The notes: generated from the sequence alone by a model not told the origin. 64,000 nucleotides of DNA from Rhodocollybia butyracea (GCA_015501585.1 JADNRY010000185.1:62001-126000); one strand, 5' to 3'; shown: positions 1 through 12,213, counted from the first letter of the stretch. Made by a program: numbers and translations.

Positions 1-69
1 CGGGTGTTCAATATCTGATGCGTATGCGCGTAAGAGATGGACCGATGTACAGGATCAACCGCATCATAC

Positions 70-384
70 CTGCAAGCCCGAGTCCTTGACGATGTCAGGG
101 ATATTGGTTTCAACAGCAACACCAAGCGAAGACGAAAGGTACATCGCAGGAGCGTAATCTTGAATTGACTCCATTGGTCCTCGGATGGTGGCGATGATTT
201 GGTATGCAGCTGCGATGAGGACACGAGTTGTTTGTCCGAGAGCAAAGTCATCGTCCAAGGGACCAGGTTTATAGGGTTCATCAAGTGAAGGATACGGGAT
301 GCCTGGTTTCGTGTAGGCGGCTTCGAGGGTCTGTATGCTGGAAATTACAATATTTCCAAGCTCAGTGAGAGGAGTGGCCGACAT
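70..384 (-). CDS. O-methyltransferase, first exon (gene runs off left edge)
   Basis: This is a first exon of about 105 codons starting MSATPLTELG. It reads like the N-terminal helical dimerisation region of basidiomycete S-adenosylmethionine-dependent O-methyltransferases of the sterigmatocystin-methyltransferase type: a SSIQTLEAAY helix, a YPSLDEP motif, then a helix ending in SLGVAVETNIPDIVKDSG, which matches the usual ALRVA...IPDIL winged-helix start. The exon ends at CAG followed by gtatga, a good donor, so the coding sequence continues leftwards out of the window. The SAM-binding and catalytic parts cannot be seen. Such enzymes methylate hydroxyl groups of secondary metabolites, but no biosynthetic neighbours are present, so the substrate is unknown. 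Family assignment is from recognised sequence pattern only. Confidence 0.65.
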
Positions 385-1025
385 GGCTTATGGCTTAAAG
401 CCTCTTAAAGCGCAAAGCTTCAAATTTCAAAGCTTCAATATCAAATTTCAAACACTGAGACAGCGGGACAAGGATGAGCTCTGTAGGTGTCGAATCTGGA
501 TATCAGATAGGCTGAGATTTAATTTGATTGGGAAAGCAAGTGGTGAAGGGAATGCCCAGTCCGTCCAGAGTGGAAATGGCAAGAAAGAGGCGCTCATAAA
601 TCGCTCACAAACTATGAGCGCCTATCGCAAAGTTATCTCTCGCTCTCAACTAACACGCATGATTCTGCTTGAACGTTTGAACAGCCAGCTGTGTACATTC
701 TTCTCTCAGCTCCCTTTTCGGTTGGATATTTTCCAGTGACGACTCTCGGGATACCGTGTCAAGTCTCGCCTCAGTCTTCTGCTCTCTTCCGTTCAAATCA
801 ACATCGGAGGTTAAAATTGACTGTGAGTAACTGAACTTGAACTTTCGGTACATGTTTATGTTATGTTTGCAGATATCCTCTCATGCCCCAATCTTCCAAG
901 CTCCCAACTCCATGGCGACGCTAAGACAGGTTACAGGCAAAACCTCGATCTGACAGCCAGCCAGTCTGAGGCGCGTCGGTACATGCGCAAAAGCTGTAGG
1001 GTGCAAGTGGGTTCACGCGCGTGAG
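385..1025. other. intergenic, upstream of the methyltransferase
   Basis: No supportable gene. The first 70 bases upstream of the methyltransferase start contain short AAGCTTCAAATTT-like repeats. Open frames here are short and lack coding character. Confidence 0.4.
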
Positions 1026-2450
1026 TTGTTCACGCTTTTTTGTTCTGATCGATCATATAACCAACCTCACAAGAGCCCCACAGTGTCCTCGCTACGAATA
1101 CTGCTTAGTGATTCATTCTCGACATTAACTCAGTCAGTTTCAAGCTCATGGGCTTCGCTTTCGCCTCTCTTTCAGAGTGCATCACCAGTCTTGTTACCTC
1201 CTCGTCGCTTTCTCCATAAATTTCCATCTCCTCGAAGCCATTCTTGTTATTCCCCCAAATACCAGGCGCTCACGCGATCACGTTCAACGTTCAACGTTCA
1301 GCGCTCAAACGTTCAACTTGGTGTTCTAAGTATCGATGAACTGGGTGGACTGGGTGGAATAACAGTGACTTTGCTTCCGTCCTTCTACAGAGAGGATTAC
1401 AGCGTTGAACCAGCCTATGCATCCAACCTATTGTCGTCCCCGTCTTATATCCCTTTGACTCCGCGTAGTGCTAGTGAGGCCTGGTTCACTTTTACGCCAG
1501 CTTTTCACCGTACAGCGGTGTAAATACAACAGTTTCGGGAAAATGGTATCCGTAGAACTACCTCCCTTCATATTGACGTCACCACCAAAGGCACCGATGC
1601 CTCCAAAATGCTTCTTGTCTTCGCAGTGGGCATCTTGGGAGCCAAAGAAATTTTGAACGTTCAAAATACGTCGGAGTATGAGCTGTATGTTGAGAAGGCA
1701 GTAGGCGGCATTGCGTATTGATCCAGCCCTTCTATAAGGAGAATGTACGTATTTCTTTCGTGGTGATGGTGTGAGATACTAACCAATTTGGATAGAGTAA
1801 CCTCGGAGACCATCAACGCCTTCCGACAAGCCACCTTCCGAAGCTCCAACTTTCCCAATGGACACATTCGACTCAATGATCCATCGCCAAAATTCCACTT
1901 CTTTCACCTCCACTCCGTCGACCAACTCAATTCCAATTCGTCTTTTGTCTTGACCATCCACAGGACTAGAAACGATCAAGAGATCGTCCACTGCTTCAGT
2001 GCCCTCTTCGCCGAACCTCGTGGCTTCAACGAGAAATGGACTGCACCGTCTCTTCAGCCACTTCTTTATGATACCGTCTTCCCTAGGCGGGACTGCTTTA
2101 GTGGGTTTAGACACAATTCGATCTCTTCCGGTTCTCCCGCGGATCGGTGGTTCGAGGACCCTTGCCCGGCCTGCACTGGCAAGCATATCTGGTTTCATGT
2201 AAGCTTACAGTCCGGGCAGGCAACACTGACCACGATCGCTCCGCTCTCTCCACGGTTTCGACGTGAACAGCAGTCGCACTGGCTTGAACCTTTTCTTATG
2301 GTTCGGTTCCGACTTCTAGGTTGGTTTCCATATGGAGGGCTTCTTTCCTCCTCGGTCACCTTGTTGACGACGTATTCGTCAGTTGAAAGCTTGGCTTGCC
2401 CCCAATGATCCAAGAGACAATGAGCGGTTATGAGTGAGGAAGCCATCCGT
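1026..2450. other. decayed sequence with weak open frames
   Basis: Frames of 140-206 codons exist on both strands (1026-1523 +, 1788-2408 +, 1779-2198 -), but they overlap each other and none resembles a known family. A run of CGTTCAACGTTCAACGTTC-like repeats lies at about 1283-1318; the same motif recurs at 12.78, 30.44 and 44.38 kb. I cannot decide whether any frame is a real gene. Confidence 0.3.
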
Positions 2451-3262
2451 GGAACACCCGGTCGCAGTTGTCCAGGCTCTGCAGATGTATATGGTGGGAT
2501 GAGTTTAGGTAGGTGGAAGAATGGAGCACTACCTCGAGTACACGTGCAAATACTCGAGGATTCTCGTCTGTTCCAGGTGAGGCCAACGACCTAGCCTCCT
2601 CGTTCTATTGGTTCAGCATCGACTGAACGAGTGTATTGAAATTATTGAATGTAAGTCAATCTGATACGGCTTCTAGTACGAGTTAACGATTTCTCAGAAT
2701 AGTGACTACAATATACTTTCCTTTACTACGATATAAATGAAATTCTTTCGCCTCTTCCAGCTCACATTCACTTTTTTCTGCAAATCTTCGTACCTAGCCT
2801 ACCTAGCTTTGGCCATTCTGCCTCTACTACCGCCTGTGTTTACGGTACAGATATTGCGCGATATGTGTTCTAAGTAATGCAAAACGGATGAAGACGGAAT
2901 GATATAGCATGGATGAGAGATGGGGTGAAATAGTAGTCATAAAGAGAAAGAGATCCGGTCCTTGTCAACCACCATATCGGCAAGTCTATTTTGTCTACAG
3001 CAGTTAGTAGTACCGCGTTTCCATAACAGTTTCAAAGGCCATACTTTGTAGACGGAAAAGCCAGCGGGTGAACAAGTTGCGAATATTTCTCAGTCTGCGT
3101 CAAGCCGAGTATCAAATATGTGAACCACATTCATCGCTGTAGATAATGCTGGGCCAGATCATAGATGATAGATCCCGAAAAACCGCGATCCGTGACTCCA
3201 CGTGATATATGTCACAAAGCGCCGGCCCGGGAAAACATCAACCTGTCCTTTCCTGAGCCCTC
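2451..3262. other. gene-free stretch
   Basis: About 800 bases with no convincing open frame, RNA gene or repeat. It contains the upstream region of the four-exon gene that begins at 3263. Confidence 0.4.
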
Positions 3263-4979
3263 ATGTCGAAGGAAGTGCCATTGTCCCAATTATCCCAACT
3301 TGAGCTTAGCGTCTCTGTGTTTGACCAAGTTTCTCCTCTTAGCGATGAAGAAATCGAAAACCTCTTTCTTGATGTTGAACCCAACCACGAAAGTGACAAC
3401 GACGGAAGAGTTTCTCAAGACGCCGCCTCAGCCTTCTCGAACTACAGTACTCCAGTTTCGACCAGTGCAAACCGACCAGCAACAACTTTTGCAACCGCCA
3501 AAAAGTGGCTTACCGCTTGGCTGAAGGAAGCAGACTTATACCACTGCCCAGTCACCCTGACTCCAATCGTTCCAACGAGAGTCAACCAAATGGCTCACAT
3601 AATGTTGCCACAGTCAGCTCCTCCCAATGCGGTAAGTTCTTAAATAGCCAAGAATTGCTGGCCTGATACTTTTCTAGGTGAAACTAGTTGCCCGGATTTT
3701 GGCAATGACGGACAAGGAAATGTGTATCCATTCTCGCTTGTTCTTCATGCCCTGTGCGTTTTTCATCATATATATATAAGTAGCTCACCTCCTGCTTTTT
3801 CTAGTACGTTCCGATGTGCATTCGCTGGTTGATATGCATCGGTTAGCCTTGATGGTATCGAAAGAGATCTTGAAACTTCTAACAAAATATCTTAACCGAC
3901 CCTTTGGAGGCATGGAAGAGAAATCTGACTGGTCAGAACTTCGGAAGGGGTCACTAGATGAGTTCACTGCATTGGTGCGTTAAGCCTTATCTCTCTTAAA
4001 CACTCATTTACACTCCTCTTAGAAAGATGGCACTGTATACGATTGTACGTTACTCTGCTCTCCTCACTTTGAGGATCAGCACAGATTCAATAGCGGAGAC
4101 GATACCTTTCGACCTCGATATCCAAACTTTCCACCCGTTCGAACCCACGTTTCTCCTTTCGCGCTGGCGTTCCACGCGCTGAGGGTTCTCGACAGCACTG
4201 CGTCTCCCATGAAGTTTAATTTTGAGCATATCTTTCGGGCACGCACTCTTCAAGAGATTAATCAGATTCGGGTCTCATTGGAGCGCGCACTCTTGGGGAT
4301 AAAAAGCAACGATGAAGTTCAGCCGACTGCTCTGACGCAGGAGATGCGGGACCATACAGATGCTTTTATGGAGTTTGTCCTGGCTTTCCACACACGATGC
4401 GCTACGGCTCGGGCCATAATAAATCAAAAGCCACCCAAGTCAGCACAGAGTGGTGGCTCGGGCTCATATCGGCGAGGGTCCTTTGACGAGTCCTCCCACC
4501 GCTCACACCATTCATATCGCTCCCATCCAAACCCACCAAGCACTCCCACGCCAGCTCCAAGTATTCACTCGCAAACCCGAAGCCGCACAAACGTGCGACG
4601 TACACCTGCATCGGATGTCCGCGAAGAATATTTGGCTGCTCTTTCACTTTCTAGTTTCCATCCTCACTACCCTTCATCACATGCTCCAATTTTAGCGTTA
4701 CCTGATGCCACTAAGCTGATAACGCAACCGGTACTTGATAGCGCGTCCAACTCACCTTCATCGTCTGTCTCTTCTGGCTTTTTGGCTGACTCGCCTGCTC
4801 CACTGTCCTTTGCTTTAGCACGACCGCCATTATTCAAGCGTCTGATTCGCACTGCGTCTCGGTGGATCAAGGTTCATCGTGGTAATAGAGCTGTGAAAGG
4901 AGATCATCAGATTGCGACTGACCCACATGTAAGCTGGTCTTCTGCTGCTCCAGCTCGGGTAGCAGCAGCAAGAGGGTAA
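3263..4979 (+). CDS. four-exon gene, unknown function, about 523 aa
   Basis: A continuous spliced frame is recovered with exons 3263-3631, 3678-3753, 3805-3974 and 4023-4979, all with GT-AG borders, 46-51 nt introns and lengths that add to whole codons. The product begins MSKEVPLSQLSQLELS. Its N-terminal 120 residues are acidic and Ser/Gln-rich; a helical middle follows (LVDMHRLALMVSKEILKLL, then ERALLGIK and MRDHTDAFMEFVLAFH). The C-terminal 200 residues are low complexity, rich in Ser, Pro, His and Arg. There is no signal peptide or clear membrane span. I do not recognise the family. A donor-like gtacgt at 4043 could mark another intron, but using it brings stops into frame. A donor at about 4929 could replace the last few codons. 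The exon consistency argues that the gene is real and not yet decayed. Confidence 0.6.
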
Positions 4980-5589
4980 TGATTCCTGTCGTGTGCTTGC
5001 GTACCATATTAAATTAGCGTGTATATACTTGGCTTCTAATAACTACTACTTTTCTTATTTGCCACACAGACCTCGAGTACTGCCCCTTGGATACAAGCTT
5101 GTGCCGTACATATCAAAACACTTCTTCATCTGAACGAAAGAAGTCAAGGGCCAAGAAGGTGATGGCAAATAAGCCCACTTAATCCAAGCGGGGGGTATCA
5201 GCTTTTCTTGTTTCCGTTCCTATCGAGCTCTGCAGTGGGCCTGGGCATCTTTGTTCTGTTCAACCATCATTGTATCAAATCCGACGCCAAAACCTCACAT
5301 CGTTATCTACAGCAACAGCACTTGGACTTCCATAGCCACACTTTTCGAATGTTTGGCAGTTCCATCGCTATAGGATGCTGCGTTTTTGCACCTACGCTCA
5401 TCTCGAAGGATTTCCGTGGCCGAAGCTGTCGAAGTGCTAACACCCCGTGGTACTGGTTTTACCTTTCCTACTGCTATTATGAAGTAAAGAATATCGATAC
5501 TGTTTAGCTTCGTGCTGTGAAAGTAGTGTCGGGCAGAAGCGCTGCAGGTGAATGCCCTTCTACTTGATTACTAGAAAGTTTTGACCTAA
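4980..5589. other. gene-free stretch with short open frame
   Basis: A 99-codon frame at 5208-5507 (+) starts with a hydrophobic stretch (MFPFLSSSAVGLGIFVLF), but its downstream sequence is not recognisable. I see no other feature. Confidence 0.25.
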
Positions 5590-6170
5590 TCTCTATTTTG
5601 GTAGTATCGCTCTCATACTTCCACATCGTCTACGCGTCTACGTCTAGGAATATTAGATGTGGACCATCCTGCAACCATGCCAACGCGGGTGAACACAGAG
5701 TTCGTGTATCTCTACTGGTGCTTTTCTTTTTCTTAGTCTAGCAATTCAGGTCTTTCAGACAGCGCTCTGGTACCAATTGCAAACTACGGCATTCAAGGGA
5801 TCTTCCAGTGGTGGACCTTCCGCCTGGCATTGGGAATATCCCTCTCGGTCTCGGTTGGTCGGTCGATAGAACATGTGAGTAATCGTGCATGGTTTTTATC
5901 CTACCTCTAATGCGCCTACTTGTTTTCTAGATACAGTGATTGTTACTACTGAAGACATCTTAGCTCTGCCCGATGCTCGATGAGGCCGGGAGGTGGCTTT
6001 CCTCTCGCTGTGCTAACCGCCGACTGCGCCCACTTTCTCTGCTCCTACTGCACCAGCAAGTATTACACATCTGGCGGTGACCTGAACGATAGCCGTGGGG
6101 GACAGCGCTTCTATCGTGCTATGGGTACGTGTGGAGATAGAAGTTTCTGGCGCGCTCCCGTTGGTCGGAA
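5590..6170 (+). pseudogene. decayed copy of the membrane-like gene found at 43.2-43.9 kb
   Basis: This stretch is similar, in inverted orientation, to about 43.15-43.9 kb. Shared blocks include CATACTTCCACATCGTCTAC, the TTCCGCCTGGCA block followed by a TCGGTCTCGG block, and TGCTGGTGCAGT read on the other strand near 6050. Several intron-like borders line up (ttttggtag near 5604, cttgttttctag near 5930). No long frame survives here, so I treat it as a pseudogene fragment. The encoded product is not recognised. Confidence 0.45.
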
Positions 6171-6208
6171 AGGGAGTAGTTAGAGGCACCCCGTACACCC
6201 CGAGCACT

Positions 6209-6256
6209 AGCTGCATACGGAGGCGGCGAACATAAGCCCGCCCACTCTGTATATAA
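6209..6256 (+). repeat. 46-bp interspersed repeat, copy A
   Basis: Begins CTAGCTGCATACGGAGGCGG and continues through AAGCCCGCCCACTC to a TATATA stretch. Related copies lie at about 8241 (same orientation), 12167-12213 and 17100-17140 (both inverted). The sharp CTAG edge suggests the terminus of a mobile element, but no target duplication was found. Confidence 0.5.
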
Positions 6257-8240
6257 CTAGGCCTTTAGACTCAAGGTTTTCACTCTGAAAATTGCACTAA
6301 CCTCATCAATTTTTTCTTACGCTGCTACATTCGCTGTATTGCATCAACTTGAAGCTGGATTGAAGTGTTGGATGGAAGAAACGGATATCAGGAAGACTGG
6401 AGACAGCTATGCTGAATTATGGAGAGCATTCATCTGACTAATTATTATGCTGGAAGGTTTCGACGTACGGACTCTAAGCTTTAATATACTGCGTCGGTCA
6501 GCTCTCTGGACGTTGTTCCTGACATCAGCAAAGTAACATCTTCATCTTCCATTCCGATGAACAAGGTCGCGTCCATCTCACCATGGATCCTTTGAGCACC
6601 CCTCTGGCCGTCGCTCTCAGTGCGACCCATCACACGGACTTTAGCAACATCTTGAAGAATCTAGTACCTGGTGAAGCTTATCAGACGTTGTGTACGTTTT
6701 TTTCTTGTGTATTCGTTTGAATCCTCTCTAACAATCTGACTTATTCGCCCACTTATCCCTTCTTTGATCACATGCGCAATCTTCCTTCTCATCGCCAACA
6801 TAATACAATACCAACGATGAGCGCACGAAGGAATGCTATGGCTGGCCTTGGTTAAGGTCTGTGAACGTCATTCTAGAAGCAAGCAAGATCACGCGAGGTC
6901 TTTCGGGATAATGAAGTTCTCAGGCATGTTGTTGCCTGGGTTTGGTAGTAGCAGGAGCAGAGCTTGCTGCCACTTTCCGCTGCGTATATCCTTACCCTAC
7001 TGCTGTTCAATGCTCATTGAGTCACTATGATTAGATCTACAAGCCTCTCTTCGCTGCCAATCTTTTTCTTCTCCCCAACATTATACCGATACTGCCTCGA
7101 AAAAAGGCCAGATATAGCTAAGAGGATGAACGTGTACTTGAGACGCTTATGTTTCTGAAAAAGTTATAGTGATATTTTCTCAATCAATATTCTCTACAAC
7201 AGTCAACCTTGTCCAGAATGGCCAAGCTCGATACCCCTCGTCCTACAACCAAAGATAAGACTTGTCTCATCACCGCCTTGGCCAATCTATGCGCTGAAAT
7301 TGAGTCTTCCGCAGCTTCAAAGCGATCAATTTGGAGCGCTGAGCACTTGAAGATGAACAAGCTCAAGCGTTTATACTTATTACATGATGTTCCTTCTTTG
7401 TAGCGCTAGCTTGTCTTTACTGTTTCTGATTCACGCGGATGTAGAAGCGCCATCGAAGGCGAAACTGAATCGAACGATATCCACTCTTCTGGCACAAACC
7501 CAAGCCTACATGGAAGTGCTATTTGTCTTTGTCGTTTCTAAATCGGGTGGATGTAGAACCATTGTTAATGAAACGGAACACTGCCCCTGCGCGAGATTAG
7601 AAGCCATTAGGCAAACGTATCCAGCCTCCGAGTTCTCAGACAACATTCGCGTAACCTCACCAACACGATCAAACTTCGATTGCAAGAATTTTGAACTACT
7701 CAAGAAGAGTCCCGGCGAATAACAGAAGATATTGCGAATGATAAGATGTTTCTTGTATCAGAATACAGTGGAGAGGAGATAGCGATCAAAGGCGTGCGTT
7801 TGTTTCTGATACGAGGTACCGATGAAAACTTGATATTCTTTCAGAAGTCTATGGGGTACCGTCGCGGGAATCCAAATATCGTGAACGACGGCATTTCCTT
7901 CCGGGTGAATGGGCCTTCGAATGCTGAGACAGCGATACAAATTATTACCTTTTCCCAAAAATACTGCGCTACTTCTCACTGGCCTGTTAACAGGGATGTT
8001 ATGGTCACCGCAGACGGACGGGTATATCGGTTCCTCTCTCGAGTGTCTCACAGAATGAATTCCTTCAGCGGCCAACCAAAGATGTCACCGCCGGGATTCA
8101 ACGCTGGAATTGCACATGTCGTACCTCCCGCTTCATCGCTGTCTGCAACAAACCCACCTGCAACTCTAGTCCTATCTTCAACTCAACACGGACCTTCGTT
8201 CACACTTTCCGCAACCAATCCTCTGGCTACTAGTGCGCCT
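6257..8240. other. no supportable gene
   Basis: Short frames only (6833-7030, 7209-7403, 7384-7722, 7746-8303, all +). The last, 185 codons, includes a Ser/Thr/Pro-rich tail made of two near repeats of a TNPxATxxxSS-type unit. It has no recognisable family and opposing frames are equally long. They may be fragments of an old gene. Confidence 0.25.
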
Positions 8241-8290
8241 AGTTGCATGCGGACGCGGCGAATGCGTGCCCACGTACTCCGCATATATAA
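8241..8290 (+). repeat. 46-bp interspersed repeat, copy B (diverged)
   Basis: CTAGTTGCATGCGGACGCGG followed by a diverged GTGCCCACGTACTC block and a TATATAA stretch, in the same orientation as the copy at 6209. It is the most diverged of the four copies. Confidence 0.4.
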
Positions 8291-8483
8291 CAATAAAGTT
8301 TAGCATAAATGAGTTAGACGAAGTACATACAAATAACTTAGGGTTTGCTGTCCGCTCTACTAACCTGGCCCTGGCTGATAGAGGCAGTAGTATAGTACAG
8401 CCGTTAATTTCTTGTGTGGGGTTAGGGGTTTGCGATTGAAGCAAAACTAAGAAACAGCTATATTAAATACTATTCAAGATACG

Positions 8484-10194
8484 TCAGCCATATTGAAGTA
8501 GCTCTAGCCCGGTTTTCCACATGTTTTTACGATAGTCGACCCATGCGCCAAGCTGCTTGGGGTTGGCAAGTTCCCGGAACTCCTTGTCCGATCGAAACCC
8601 GTTATGATAATAACGAACGAGGCCTGCTGGTAAGAAGAATGCCATAGAGTGGCGTCGTTCGTGTGCTGCAACCGAGGAGTTTGAATGGGGAATTGCAGCA
8701 GAGGGAATGTATAGGGAAGATCCTGGAGGAAACTCGACAGCAAGCCCTAAGCTCCATGCGATGAAATGCCCTCCCCCTTTATGGTTGAATTTCCCCCCGT
8801 TGAAGATCGAGCACATCGAGAATAGCCAATTCCAGAAGTCGCAGTGGATCACGGCGCCAGCTTTGTGAAGATTAAAGTGACAAGCGGGGTAGCAGCAGTT
8901 TTGAAAGCTGCGCTTTATATTAGGGTTGTCAACGTCGACGATATTCTTGTCAAGATTTGTATAGAGAGCATGAAGTTTTGGAAAAAGGGAAAGGAGCCCT
9001 TCTAAGAGAGCATGAGAGCCGTAAAGGGAGAGGGTGCTAGACTTACGGTCAACGTAACGAGCAATTCGTTGAATGGTTGAGTTTTTCAAGTACAGCCTTT
9101 ATAACCACAGAGTTGCGTTTGCTATGAGCGTATACGCCGGGTCGAACCCTGCCGCCTCCAAAGCCGTAACCGACACCAATAGTGCTACAGTCGCCTCGAC
9201 GATGGTGCTTGAGAGCATCCGGAAGGATGAGACTCCTGTACATCCACTCCATAAGCTCGTCGAAATGTTCCATGAGATCAGCCCAGTCGGGCTTTCAGGC
9301 CGTGCATAAAGGCCCATGACGCGGTAGCCTTCAGAAGTACGAATGACCTGCGTTTGGCTATACTGTATTCAGTAAAGAGCCTGAAAGAGAAAAAAAAACA
9401 TACGCACGACTCACAATCTCTCTTGACTAGGGTTAGCCCTGAGATTTTAAAGACATCAGGGGTGGCAAGGATTCGAATAGAGGGTGCTGCTGCGCGCTGT
9501 CCAGTCCAAGCGTTTTGGCGAAAAGGAAGCGTAAGGCCGTTTATGATAAGCACGGTGGCGCTGTCGAGGCGCCTCTGAACATGCGCTTTGACCACGCTCC
9601 CACTGGCAGCCAACGCCTCCTCTCTTTCCTGAGCCCGCTTCTCTCGCCATGACTCTTTGCTTTTCAACTTCTTCTTTTCTCGCGCAGAAAGGCCATCGTA
9701 TCGGCTTGGGTCCGGCTTTTGACGCTTGGAGCTCTCTCGAGCAGCGACAAGCAAGTTGGAAAGAGGAACGAAGGAGACTTCGCCCAAACTTGGAGGAAGG
9801 TAGGAGGCGGGGGTACGTGGAGTTGGCTCGTCGGTATCAGCAGGGTCCCCCTCTGTTTCCAAGCTACTAAGGGCCTCTTCTTGAGCCGTATGTGCGCTGG
9901 AGAACATTGCAAATGCGTCTATATTTTGGACAATTACGTCTGGCGCGAGAGCATGCGGGTTAAACTCTTTCCCACTTCTAAGAACGCGTAGCCCAAGGTC
10001 TAAAAACGCGTCAGCTGAACTGCTTGGAGGCATACAATAAACTGGTGGAATTTAAATAAAGAAGTGCCCGTCACCTCCCCAAAGCTAAGGTGGCGTTGGG
10101 CAGAGAAAGCTTACAGAAATAAGATAAATAGAAGGGTTGAAGGCATACCTTCAAGCGCGGCGGTCGAGCATGGCTCTGACCTCTTGCGTTTCAT
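8484..10194 (-). pseudogene. TET/JBP-like 2OG-Fe(II) dioxygenase, frameshifted copy 1
   Basis: The product resembles fungal TET/JBP enzymes, which oxidise 5-methylcytosine in DNA using 2-oxoglutarate and Fe(II). Reconstructed exons on the minus strand are 10194-10149, 10041-9404, 9362-9047 and 9001-8484. The first two carry a basic nuclear-type leader (MKRKRSEP; KKLKSKESWREKRAQ). The catalytic core has a HRRGD substrate-loop motif, the HxD pair (HCD, near 8840), the distal His (IPHSN, near 8685) and the 2OG-binding Arg (ERRHS, near 8655), with FPPGS and IPSA between them. Two frame breaks occur in exon 3: one near 9295 (…RPE shifts to PDWADLM) and one in an A-run near 9087. All metal ligands remain, but the reading frame does not. 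In fungi this family is linked to KDZ transposons; no KDZ transposase is visible here. Confidence 0.75.
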
Positions 10195-10685
10195 AACGGC
10201 GAACAAATAGCTTGTAAGCACCGTACGTACAAGTAAGAGCTAGGAAGAGCGGTCCGGGTTATGTGGCTTTTATTGCCATAGAGGTCACATGATCACACGC
10301 AAAGGCTGCCGCCTTGTGCCGCCGGTTAATGATATACAGTAAACAGAAGAAGATGGCTTCTAGACGCTTGAGAGGCTTGGGAAGGGGGGCCGTACGCTGT
10401 ATGTAGCGCCGAAGCGATATCGGTGCTACTGCAGTCAACGCCTAAGGAGCGAAATAGAAAATATTAGCAGTGAATCGGAAGTAGCAGAACGAGCGTAACT
10501 CCTTCGTTTTAACGTCGGCTAGGATCCGATATGTTGGAAGTCATTCCAGTAGTCTCGTCAGTCTCATTCCGGGAGAACTCATTACATTTCATTTCATTGC
10601 GAATATCTGGAGGATTGAACTTTAGAGCAAATGAACGGCGCTGCATTGTCTTCAATTGGGATAACGGGACCATTGCAAACGAGGG
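10195..10685. promoter_or_regulatory. shared upstream region of the TET/JBP-like and CR-type pseudogenes
   Basis: About 490 bases separate the two divergently oriented pseudogenes. No clear TATA box or conserved element could be assigned. It probably held both promoters. Confidence 0.25.
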
Positions 10686-10689
10686 ATGT

Positions 10690-12095
10690 TGAATGTTGAA
10701 TCCGGGCCTACGGCTTATCTCTTTCACCCAAAATCCACCACGAGCCCCATCGTCGGAAGCAGCAGTTGAAACTTTCCATATTGCACAGGACAAAGATGAT
10801 AAGTTCATTGCCTGTGGAAGGCCCGTTGCTGCCGATACTTCACCAATGGATCCAAATTTCAATATGACCTGCATGAAGGAAAACCAGAAGAAGAGGACAA
10901 ATGTATCTTTCGCGGGCTCACTGGCTCAGATCTTGCTTAACAAAAATTTTTCCAAACCAAGGACGCGCGAAAAGCAGAGCTCATCACCATTCTCCAGCAA
11001 CTTGCACCGCTTGGCGATCTATCATGTAAATCAATCGGTACATACATGACTGATGGAGATCTTCGCATCGAGGTTCTAGATGACAACATTACCACGTTCA
11101 CAAGTCGTCTGGAGCGCTTCCTGTGGACCTGTATTGATGAAAAATGAGGGAAAGTTGCTCATGGAAGCCTTCTACTGTTATATTGAGCAGGTTCGGCGAT
11201 GTCACGCTACGATCCCTCAAGAACGCCAGTCCGAGGTCAAGCATCCTCACTCATGTTGTGGGTCTTGTAGCGCACAAATTATCGCCATTCTCATTATATC
11301 TATGCAGGTCCTGATATAAACGTTTCAGCAGCAGTCTTTGATAGCTACCATCGAAACTTTGACGTCAATCCCCTTATGTATATTCCACCAGTATTAAAAC
11401 CATCGCTGCCGGAGAGCGATAAGTTTACTACTACGCGTCGCATTCAAGAGGCTATCTACTTAATATCCCACCCAGTTATTCAAGACTGAACCAGTTTGCT
11501 CTAGCATCGACTTTCCCTTCCGCAACTTCTACATAATCAACGAGAAGAAGCATTATTTTGCTTATATATATGAGCGCTGGGAGCATGAACAGTGTAAATT
11601 CATGGATAAAAAGCGCATCTACCGCGCCCATAAGACAGCCACTCGCAGTGCATTCTTGGGTTCTCATGTCGCCAGTCCGAGGATGTACGTAGGGCCGCTT
11701 GGGTAACTCCAGAACTTGTCGCAGTCAACGAGTTTTATGATATATGGTACTCATGGGCGGTATATCTGAAATGTATGTTTCCGCAGACAAACTGGACATT
11801 CAAACCCAGAGGAGACGCGGGGGTACATTATGGATGCTGTGAAACGTTTACACCAAGGAGGGTTTGTTCATGGAGACGTGCGGGATATTAATGTTCTGAT
11901 AAAGAGAGCATCTGCTGACTCCCGCCTCCCTTCAGTCGAGCTTGTGGACTTTGACTGGGGGGAGCAATCGGGAAAACGGCCTATCCTAGTAGCATCAATA
12001 GTAGGGAGATCCGATGGGCAGAAGGAGTAGTTGCTGGTGCTAACATCAAGACAAAACATGATTTGGAGATGGTGACAAAAAATATAGATATGTGA
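10690..12095 (+). pseudogene. CR (Crinkler-like) nuclease-kinase protein, decayed copy 1
   Basis: Broken frames match the Agaricomycete proteins that join a restriction-endonuclease-fold (PD-(D/E)xK) domain to a protein-kinase-like domain. Visible in order: the leader with QDKDDKFIACGRP, a GTYMTDGDLR segment that should carry the nuclease acidic residue, a lost ExK segment, then a kinase-like end with VNEFYD, GGFVHGDVRDINVLIK (HGD in place of HRD) and VELVDFDW (DFD in place of DFG), finishing with a KTKHDLEMV tail near 12060. Stops and shifts occur throughout, for example near 11145 and before the last exon (about 11975). The nuclease catalytic lysine region is missing in this copy. Such proteins are regarded as effector or toxin-like; this copy cannot make one. 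Confidence 0.65.
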
Positions 12096-12166
12096 ATTGT
12101 AGGTAAAACCAAATTGAGCTTTCGAGGAGCATTCTCAGCTCCCCATGTTACTGCGGCAGTTTCTAG

Positions 12167-12213
12167 TACTATATAGAGTGGGCGGGCTTATCTTGGCCAC
12201 CTCCGTATGCAGC
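12167..12213 (-). repeat. 46-bp interspersed repeat, copy C
   Basis: Inverted relative to 6209: a GAGTGGGCGGGCTTAT block ending CCTCCGTATGCAGCTAG. It sits about 70 bases after the end of the CR pseudogene. Confidence 0.5.

Noticed and set aside
2145..2165. tRNA B-box-like GGTTCGAGGACC
   Set aside because: No matching A box, acceptor stem or anticodon arm nearby.
4043..4085. Extra intron in the four-exon gene at 3.3 kb
   Set aside because: Donor and acceptor look good, but removal brings stop codons into frame and disconnects the long last exon.
6209..12213. 6-kb DNA transposon bounded by the inverted 46-bp repeats
   Set aside because: No target duplication or transposase found and other copies break the pairing; kept only as a finding.
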